Source of the DNA: Methanolobus psychrophilus R15
Lineage (GTDB): Archaea; Halobacteriota; Methanosarcinia; Methanosarcinales; Methanosarcinaceae
Length of the DNA stretch: 64,000 nt
Direction of reading: 5' to 3'
NCBI GenBank assembly: GCA_000306725.1
Contig: CP003083.1
Location: 1 to 64,000, forward strand
Part shown: positions 58,102 through 64,000 of the stretch, in pieces
Layout of the letters: every line of letters starts with the position of its first letter
How positions within the stretch are numbered: position 1 is the first letter of the stretch
Program-made: the position numbers and the translations under genes
Notes under the pieces: generated by a model
What the model was told of the DNA's origin: nothing
The model's database searches: none
Seen by the model: only the letters and a program-made list of their open reading frames with translations

Positions 58102-59537
58102 TGGCTGAGAAAATGGCTGAAAAGATTATAGGAAGGCCGGGCGGACTATACGCCGAGTTCCCGCGCAAGGGCGGGGCCGCTCCCACTGCAACCCACTACT
58201 GTCCAGGCTGTGGGCACGGGATAATTCACAAACTCATCGGTGAAGCACTTGCAGATCTTGGTATCCAGGACCGCACAGTCATGATAAGTCCTGTGGGTTG
58301 CGCTGTATTTGCATATTACTACTTTGACTGTGGCAACCTGCAGGTAGCACACGGCCGAGCCCCTGCTGTGGGCACAGGAGTTTCCAGGGCAGAGGACAAC
58401 GCAGTGGTCATAGCATATCAGGGAGACGGTGACCTCGCCTCGATTGGCCTCAACGAGACCATCCAGGCTGCTAACAGGGGTGAGAAGATGGCTATATTCT
58501 TTGTCAACAATACCGTTTACGGGATGACAGGCGGCCAGATGGCGCCCACCACCCTTATAGGGGAAAAGACCATCACCTGTCCTGATGGAAGAGATCCGCG
58601 GTTCGCAGGATATCCATTACACATGTGTGAGATCCTCAATAATCTCAAGGCTCCGGTATTTATTGAAAGGGTTTCCATCTCGGATATCTCCCATATCAGG
58701 AAAGCACGCAAGGCGGTCAGGAAAGCTCTTGAGATACAGCGGGATGGTAAAGGCTATGCTTTTGTGGAAGTGCTGTCCACATGCCCTACAAACCTGAGGC
58801 AGGATTCCGAGCAAAGCACAAGGTTCGTCAATGAGGAAATGGAAAAAGAATTCCCTCTGGGCAATTTCAGGGACCTCTCGGCAGAAACACAACCTCTTCT
58901 CAGAGGAGAGAGCGATTTCTCCAGGGCTTCCATTGACAAGCTCTTCAACCTTGAGACTGAATCATCTCCTGATGCTGTGCATGATCCCACTTTTAAGGAA
59001 GTGCATGTAAAAGCCGCAGGTTTCGGAGGACAGGGAGTGCTGAGCATGGGACTTACCCTTGCACATGCGGGCTGCAATGCACAGCGCTTTGTTTCCTGGT
59101 ATCCTTCCTACGGCCCTGAGCAAAGAGGAGGCACTTCAAACTGCTCCGTTGTAATATCAGGTGAATCCATCGGCTCCCCTGTAGTTTACTCTCCGGATGT
59201 GCTTGTGGCCATGAACCGCCCATCACTTGAAAAATTCGCAGGCGATGTAAAGGAAGGAGGCATCATATTATATGATTCCACTATTGGTGCATGCGATATC
59301 CCTGCAGATGTCAGGGGAATAGCTGTGCCTGCTATGAAGATCGCAGGTGAAACAGGTTCAGAGAAGGCTGCAAACACTGTAATGCTCGGAGTCATGCTCT
59401 ATCTCGGGGTGACCGGTCTTTCACGGGAGAACTTCAGGGAAGCCATCGCTGAGACCTTCTCGGGGAAACAAAAGCTGATATCGCTGAACCTGAACGTGCT
59501 TGAAGCTGCAGTTGCATGGGCAAGGGAGAATGTCTGA
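58101..59537 (+). CDS. korB: 2-oxoacid:ferredoxin oxidoreductase, fused beta-gamma subunits
   Basis: A 478-residue fusion. Residues about 20-270 are the beta subunit with [20 protein letters not shown] and the TPP-binding GDGD ([20 protein letters not shown]...NN). Residues about 295-478 are the gamma subunit ([40 protein letters not shown]). The two are separate genes in most archaea. It starts on the last base of korA. The complex converts a 2-oxoacid plus CoA to acyl-CoA, CO2 and reduced ferredoxin, or the reverse to fix CO2 onto the acyl-CoA made by the ligase. Confidence 0.92.
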   Translation: MAEKMAEKIIGRPGGLYAEFPRKGGAAPTATHYCPGCGHGIIHKLIGEALADLGIQDRTVMISPVGCAVFAYYYFDCGNLQVAHGRAPAVGTGVSRAEDNAVVIAYQGDGDLASIGLNETIQAANRGEKMAIFFVNNTVYGMTGGQMAPTTLIGEKTITCPDGRDPRFAGYPLHMCEILNNLKAPVFIERVSISDISHIRKARKAVRKALEIQRDGKGYAFVEVLSTCPTNLRQDSEQSTRFVNEEMEKEFPLGNFRDLSAETQPLLRGESDFSRASIDKLFNLETESSPDAVHDPTFKEVHVKAAGFGGQGVLSMGLTLAHAGCNAQRFVSWYPSYGPEQRGGTSNCSVVISGESIGSPVVYSPDVLVAMNRPSLEKFAGDVKEGGIILYDSTIGACDIPADVRGIAVPAMKIAGETGSEKAANTVMLGVMLYLGVTGLSRENFREAIAETFSGKQKLISLNLNVLEAAVAWARENV

Positions 59538-59638
59538 TTATTACACTCACAGGCATGTTTAGAATGCCTGCCACCTTTTTTCCATTTTGCAGAACTTTTT
59601 ATAGCCGTAGCTACATATCTAAAATGGGAGCGGTAGAA

Positions 59639-60034
59639 ATGGATATTGATAGTGCTGTTATTGAGGCAACTGACGCAGACTGGAACGAAATGCTTGAGAA
59701 TCAGGAAAAACCAATGGTGGTTATGTTCTACCTCCCGGAGTGCGCTTATTGCAGAGAGATAGAGCCATATTTCAGGGAATATGCCAAAGAGTTCAGGAAA
59801 TCCTCTACATTTGTAATGATGAACGGAATGCTGGCCTCCAGGACCGCTATGAGATACGGGATCAGAGGAGTCCCTACATTCAAATTCTTCTGCGGTGGCC
59901 AGGCGATAAAAGAGGAAGTGGGTATGATCTATCCTTCTATCCTGAGGAGATCTATCGAGGATCTGATAGGTCACGGAAATGAGTGTGCGTTGCACACCAC
60001 ACCCCTGCCGGACGAAGTTTCACCCTATGAATGA
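59639..60034 (+). CDS. Thioredoxin-family protein
   Basis: A 131-residue thioredoxin fold with a CAYC active site (Cys35, Cys38; FYLPECAYCREIEPYF) and the cis-proline loop RGVPTFKFF. The ATG at 59639 with GGGAGCGGT upstream is chosen; an ATG at 59624 is in frame. CAYC is unlike the CGPC of housekeeping thioredoxins, so it may serve a specific partner. Last gene of the ligase/KOR group, 101 bp after korB. Confidence 0.88.
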   Translation: MDIDSAVIEATDADWNEMLENQEKPMVVMFYLPECAYCREIEPYFREYAKEFRKSSTFVMMNGMLASRTAMRYGIRGVPTFKFFCGGQAIKEEVGMIYPSILRRSIEDLIGHGNECALHTTPLPDEVSPYE

Positions 60035-60076
60035 AAGGGCTACCTGAGTAATCTCATTGCATCTTTTTCCCTTAAT

Positions 60077-60628
60077 CTAGAACTTTACTGCCGGAACCTT
60101 ATATTCTTCAGGCGGTATCTGGAAAAGCTCCTTCTTCCCAAATCCGGCGATACCTGCAATTATGTTGGTTGGGATCGACTGTATAGTTGTGTTGTATTTC
60201 ATGACAGTATCATTATAGAACTGTCTTGAGTATGTGATCCGGTCCTCGGTGTCTGCAAGGTCTTTTTGCAGTTGTATGAAATTCTGGTTTGCCTGTAGTT
60301 GCGGATAAGCTTCAGCTACTGCAAACAGGGACTTCAGCGTCGAAGCAAGCATATTGGATGCATCCGCAGTTTCATTTGCCCCCTGTGCCTCCATTACTGT
60401 AGATCTGGCCTTTGTCACATTCTCAAACACTGCCCGCTCGTGTTGTGCGTAACCTTTGACAGTTTCCACTAGATTGGGAATAAGGTCATTGCGTCTTTTT
60501 AACTGGACCTCTATCTGGGCCCAGGTGTTCTCAACCCGGTTCCTTAGTTTGATCAGGTTGTTGTACACTGCAACAAAAATGATACCTATAATAATTACCG
60601 CTACTATTGCCAGGATCTCCAATACCAT
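60077..60628 (-). CDS. LemA family protein
   Basis: A 183-residue protein with a membrane helix at about 2-24 and a helical bundle ([39 protein letters not shown], with the family's conserved [13 protein letters not shown]). It ends in [12 protein letters not shown]. LemA proteins are membrane-anchored, of unknown function, and are often next to DUF2207 proteins as here. Confidence 0.93.
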   Translation of the reverse strand: MVLEILAIVAVIIIGIIFVAVYNNLIKLRNRVENTWAQIEVQLKRRNDLIPNLVETVKGYAQHERAVFENVTKARSTVMEAQGANETADASNMLASTLKSLFAVAEAYPQLQANQNFIQLQKDLADTEDRITYSRQFYNDTVMKYNTTIQSIPTNIIAGIAGFGKKELFQIPPEEYKVPAVKF

Positions 60629-60712
60629 GAAATTACCTCCTTCACTGACTTCCCATTAATCTCTACTTCTTCTCATTAATCTTCATTGACATCCGATACT
60701 CCCGAAGGCGCA

Positions 60713-62530
60713 TTATCTCGCTCCTCCACCCCCACCGCCAAAACCTCCCCCTGCTCCACCGACTCCTGAGCTCCCGCCCGGGGAACTGCCCGGAGTGGAT
60801 GCCTGGTAAGCGCTCCTGAATCCTGAAATGAACACCATGTTGTGGTGTACCGGATAGAAGCGGCTTCCTGAGAGTTGTTCCGACGGGATAATGAGGGACA
60901 TATTATCAAGCGCCTTCTCGGCCACACCCAGTGCCACCGCATAGACCATGTAGTGATCCCATATCTTTATTGATTCGGGAGGGTGCTCTTTCAGCGCAGA
61001 GAAATCTGTCAGGTACTTCCTGAAGTTATCCCACCGTTTGTGAAAAAGCCTGCCTTCGGGAGTCCACTGGCCCATGGTTCGCTCGCTGACACCCACAATG
61101 ATAAGCATAACTATTGCAATAACTCCGGCGGCCATGACCAGGATAATGAAATTCTTCATCACAGGGAACTCATTAGTGGGAAACAGGAAAGCTACGAACC
61201 ATATGCTCAAAAATGCTATGATTATGACAGCAATGCTGAAAACGGCCATGTACTTATTACCTTTGGATTCAAAGAGCTTATCAACTTTAGCATGGTTTGT
61301 TACCTTGTCATTCCATCTGTTCAGGAAATGGTAGAACGCCGTGCCTTTTCCAAGCTCTTTTTTCAGATCACTCCACAGCACCTTGCCTTCGGAGGCATAT
61401 GAACTTAGCAGATCGAATACATCCTTTTCATAGTTCAGAAGTTTTTTCTTATCTGCACTCATATTGATTTCGATTAAAACGTCCTCTTTCTCACGTGATA
61501 TCAAACCAAGGTGTTTTTTTGTGGACGTAGTATCTTTCAGACGCAGATATTCCCTGTCCACAAGATCCATGACCGTAGCAGTGAATCCCTCGATAGTCGG
61601 AATGCCTATCTTGCCTCTCATGATAGCATTGACCACAGCTGGCTTTGAATCAGTAGGCAGTTCCCTTTCATACAATCCATAATAATCAATATCAGGCTCT
61701 CTTCCATATTTATGATATATGTAGAAAGGGAACAAAAGGACGAGCAGCACATAAAGAGCAGCCATGTAGAAAAGATATACTGACATGGCTGCTTTTCTAT
61801 CATATGCTCTTTCTACAGCTAGTATTTCTTCCAGGCCATCCTGGTTCTGGATGGAAACAAAAGTCGGGTTTGGAGATTGTAATCTTGGGAACACTGCTCT
61901 GATCTCATACCAGCTTCCGGAAGGTATCTCATCAGATTCTGCAACTATGGTGTTACCTTCGAGATACGATGACCTTGTGTAATGATCAGGATAGATCCAG
62001 TAAAGGATGTTGTCTTCTTGTGATCCGGCAGGAAGGGTAACTGTTACAGTAAACCCGTTCAGGCTCTTCTCCCATTCATCTCCCCACAGCTGGTAATGAA
62101 GTTCAGACACATCATTGTAGACCTTGACCCCGCGGTAATAATCATAGGACACGACAAAGGTGATCTGTTCAGGTGTCGGCTGTGGCAATGAGCCTACAAG
62201 TTCGTAACCACCGGAAACAGGCACGACCCGGAAGTCGCACTGGCCCCCAATGCAGTATCCTGTTATGTTCTCAACAGAACCACCAGGAGGAGGATATACC
62301 GTCCTGAATACTTCATAATAGATGCCGTCAAAAGAGTATGTGATGGATTCTTCCACATGTGTAATGCCATCAGCATCTACGGTTATGTTCGCAGTTGCAT
62401 GGTCCAGTGTATAATCCCTTGCAGATACGCATGACGTAAGTAGCATCAGCACCACAATGATCAGAAAGGACCTGCGAATGATAGAGCTGGAATCAATTCC
62501 TTTAAGCATATTATATAACATTTTGCACAA
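60713..62530 (-). CDS. DUF2207 membrane protein
   Basis: A 605-residue protein. A signal/anchor helix covers about 15-38, a beta-rich DUF2207 outer domain about 40-230 (YTLDHATANITVDADG...IEESITYSF-type), a membrane segment about 245-270, a linker with ERELPTDSKPAVVNAIMRGKIG, two further segments near 425-480, and a C-terminus of Gly repeats (GGGFGGGGGG). The partner of LemA, 84 bp away on the same strand. Function unknown. The start may be at 62530 or a few codons later. Confidence 0.88.
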   Translation of the reverse strand: MCKMLYNMLKGIDSSSIIRRSFLIIVVLMLLTSCVSARDYTLDHATANITVDADGITHVEESITYSFDGIYYEVFRTVYPPPGGSVENITGYCIGGQCDFRVVPVSGGYELVGSLPQPTPEQITFVVSYDYYRGVKVYNDVSELHYQLWGDEWEKSLNGFTVTVTLPAGSQEDNILYWIYPDHYTRSSYLEGNTIVAESDEIPSGSWYEIRAVFPRLQSPNPTFVSIQNQDGLEEILAVERAYDRKAAMSVYLFYMAALYVLLVLLFPFYIYHKYGREPDIDYYGLYERELPTDSKPAVVNAIMRGKIGIPTIEGFTATVMDLVDREYLRLKDTTSTKKHLGLISREKEDVLIEINMSADKKKLLNYEKDVFDLLSSYASEGKVLWSDLKKELGKGTAFYHFLNRWNDKVTNHAKVDKLFESKGNKYMAVFSIAVIIIAFLSIWFVAFLFPTNEFPVMKNFIILVMAAGVIAIVMLIIVGVSERTMGQWTPEGRLFHKRWDNFRKYLTDFSALKEHPPESIKIWDHYMVYAVALGVAEKALDNMSLIIPSEQLSGSRFYPVHHNMVFISGFRSAYQASTPGSSPGGSSGVGGAGGGFGGGGGGAR

Positions 62531-62790
62531 GTATCTACAACTCCGGAATTATATATGCAGTGAGAAGTTTTTAAACTTTTGTGCAAGTAATAAGTCTCTG
62601 GAAATTCGATCTAAACTTTAGTCACATCAGTCATCCAGACAAAATCATTTCCTTATCCTATACAACAGCACTTAAGTATAGTTATCTAATACAATGTAGT
62701 TATATATGATAATACAATATAATTAAATAATATATTAATAAAACAATATAATTGATATTTTAGTATTGTTTTTCATCTGGATGTGATACT
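62531..62790. other. Divergent AT-rich promoter region
   Basis: Very AT-rich with repeated ATATAATT-like words (62690-62760), suiting TATA boxes for both neighbours. No gene is seen. Confidence 0.4.
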
Positions 62791-63624
62791 ATAGCAGAAA
62801 CTAACTTTTATAACAATATAACCGTTCTTGACAGTGTTGACAAGGGAAACTTCAAAGCTGAGATACTCCAGTACAATTCTTTAACTGGAAGTAAGGACCC
62901 AGATCTCGCAAAGAATCTATATTATGTTCATAAGTCCGGCATGTCCCTTAAACAGGTAAAGGTCACATTGAATGATGGTGGCGTCATAGTCGAGCCCGGT
63001 GCTCTTCATTTTCATAAGGGAAACATTGTGTGTGATGCTAATATAGGAGGTCTGGGCGGCTTTGCAAAAAAGATGATAAAAAAGCAGCTTACTAATGAAG
63101 CTGCTTTTAACCCTCTCTACAGAGGAGTGGGTGAGATATTCATGGAACCAAGCTTCAGCCACTTCCTTATAGTGACTCTGAAAAATGGTTCTATCATTGT
63201 CGATAAGGGCATTTTCTACTGCTCAGAATCAACCCTGGAGGTTAGTGTTGCAAGCCAAAAGAACATAAGTGCAGGATTGTTCGGTAATGAAGGGTGGTTC
63301 CAGACAAAGATCAGTGGTACAGGCACATGTATTCTGGAAAGCCCCGTTCCAATTTCTGAAATACTGAAGTATAACCTTGATAATGAAAGACTTCAGGTTG
63401 ATGGAAATTTTGCTATTTTAAGGTCAGATTCCGTAAAATTCAGTGTTGAAAGTTCAGGTAAAGGCCTTGCAGGCAAACTAACCGCTGGAGAAGGCCTCCT
63501 GCAAACATTTGAAGGAACCGGAGCCGTGTGGCTTGCACCTACCCAACCTATTTACAAATCTATTTCTGCTGGTGGCGTTTCTTCTATGGCGGTTGCAACA
63601 TATAACAGGAACAATTCAACATAA
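62791..63624 (+). CDS. AIM24-family protein, expected start codon AUA
   Basis: Family sequence begins AETNFYNNITVLDSVDKGNFKAEILQYNSLTG at 62794, but the codon before is ATA (62791). It is preceded by GGATGTGAT, a close match to the GGAGGTGAT site. The first in-frame ATG is at 62941 and would cut off about 50 conserved residues. The body (KSGMSLKQVKVTLNDGGVIVEPGALHFHKGNI...GEGLLQTFEGTGAVWLAPT) is a beta-prism fold like AIM24/TerD-neighbour proteins; its function in archaea is unknown. So ATA initiation or a mutated start. Confidence 0.82.
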   Translation: MAETNFYNNITVLDSVDKGNFKAEILQYNSLTGSKDPDLAKNLYYVHKSGMSLKQVKVTLNDGGVIVEPGALHFHKGNIVCDANIGGLGGFAKKMIKKQLTNEAAFNPLYRGVGEIFMEPSFSHFLIVTLKNGSIIVDKGIFYCSESTLEVSVASQKNISAGLFGNEGWFQTKISGTGTCILESPVPISEILKYNLDNERLQVDGNFAILRSDSVKFSVESSGKGLAGKLTAGEGLLQTFEGTGAVWLAPTQPIYKSISAGGVSSMAVATYNRNNST

Positions 63625-63735
63625 TGGGGTTTTTAGACCCCATATTAATTTACTATATTCAAGCAATAGGTCAAAATCACACCACTTCAAAAACCGGTAA
63701 ACTTGATAAGGGAACATATCGTATCCATTTTGTCC

Positions 63736-64000
63736 ATGAAACACGATCACAAACAGCAGGGACCTGGATTCCAGCCCCTTCTCACTCCCCCGGAAAAAAT
63801 GCACGCTTCATCAGACTACTGCTTTGCTTTCAAAGAGCGCAAGATACTGCTCTTCTGCAATAACGGTGTTTGCAAATTGCCTTCAGTGAACGAACTCAGA
63901 GAGCTGGGCACTGAAATTATAAGAGAGCAGTACATCGGCGAGTTCGGTGATATATCATGTTTTACGGCTGAGATTGATAACAGCTTCAGGCATGATGAAG
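63736..64000 (+). CDS. NudC-like NAD(+) diphosphatase, 5' part only
   Basis: ATG 63736 opens MKHDHKQQGPGFQPLLTPPE, then ASSDYCFAFKERKILLFCNN, CKLPSVNELRELGTEIIREQ, YIGEFGDISCFTAEID. This matches the N-terminal NUDIX-like domain of NADH pyrophosphatases (a short beta domain before the zinc ribbon and NUDIX box). The frame runs off the window, so the catalytic part is unseen. It would split NAD(H) or decap NAD-RNA. Confidence 0.65.
   Translation, partial: MKHDHKQQGPGFQPLLTPPEKMHASSDYCFAFKERKILLFCNNGVCKLPSVNELRELGTEIIREQYIGEFGDISCFTAEIDNSFRHDE

Overview
The window looks like chromosomal DNA of a methylotrophic methanogen of the Methanosarcinaceae (Methanolobus or Methanosarcina-like). This is inferred from archaeal GatD and AspS, a cluster of FilR1/DUF1724 regulators of the Msr type, a MgtE half-transporter pair, a pilin-like PstS, a fused KorB-KorG and Shine-Dalgarno sites of the GGAGGTGAT type. 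No methanogenesis enzyme lies in the window, so genus-level placement is not supported.

Bases 1-15,200 are an accessory, heavily rearranged region. It holds six copies or remnants of one winged-helix FilR1 regulator family. One copy is cut in two by an IS5-type element with a clean AACT target duplication, one is truncated by an IS630-type element, and one survives only as a C-terminal scrap joined to a dead pdxS fragment. A decayed histidine kinase, proviral head-protein scraps, an IS630 remnant and a TnpB-bearing IS200/IS605 element follow. Inside this graveyard sits an intact, GC-rich secreted protein that joins a type 1 copper domain to a glucose/sorbosone dehydrogenase domain.

Bases 15,300-20,000 form an oxygen-defence island: Fur/PerR-like regulator, Prx6-type peroxiredoxin, truncated ferritin-like gene, KatG and an HHE hemerythrin-like gene whose N-terminus is one G out of frame. 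Bases 20,200-23,700 hold a universal-stress-protein / DUF1538 / PII operon in which a recent 649-bp tandem duplication has made a chimeric DUF1538-UspA gene. A 1200-residue hybrid kinase and a 1351-residue secreted papain-like protease with beta-helix repeats follow, then a second IS graveyard (33.6-35.5 kb) where truncated IS5 and IS630 copies are joined head to head.

From 35.5 kb the region is more ordinary chromosome: flavodoxin-fold oxidoreductase, Dabb protein, AbrB-PhoU regulator and PstS; an MgtE-type pair with a double PhoU/RCK_C protein; rpiA-aspS and gatD-argH on the minus strand; a J-domain protein, CheW, and an acetolactate decarboxylase lipoprotein. A second sensor kinase and a DUF92 protein come next, then a catabolic-looking set (XRE-cupin regulator, acyl-CoA ligase, KorD, KorA, fused KorB-KorG, thioredoxin-like protein), a LemA/DUF2207 pair, an AIM24 protein and the start of a NudC-like NUDIX gene. 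Two 131-132-bp MITE-like elements share GGCTCTGTAGAAA ends.

Recurring oddities are genes whose family N-terminus has no AUG (Fur: AUC; AIM24: AUA; hemerythrin: 5-G run). They are either draft-sequence errors or a real pattern of non-standard or damaged starts.
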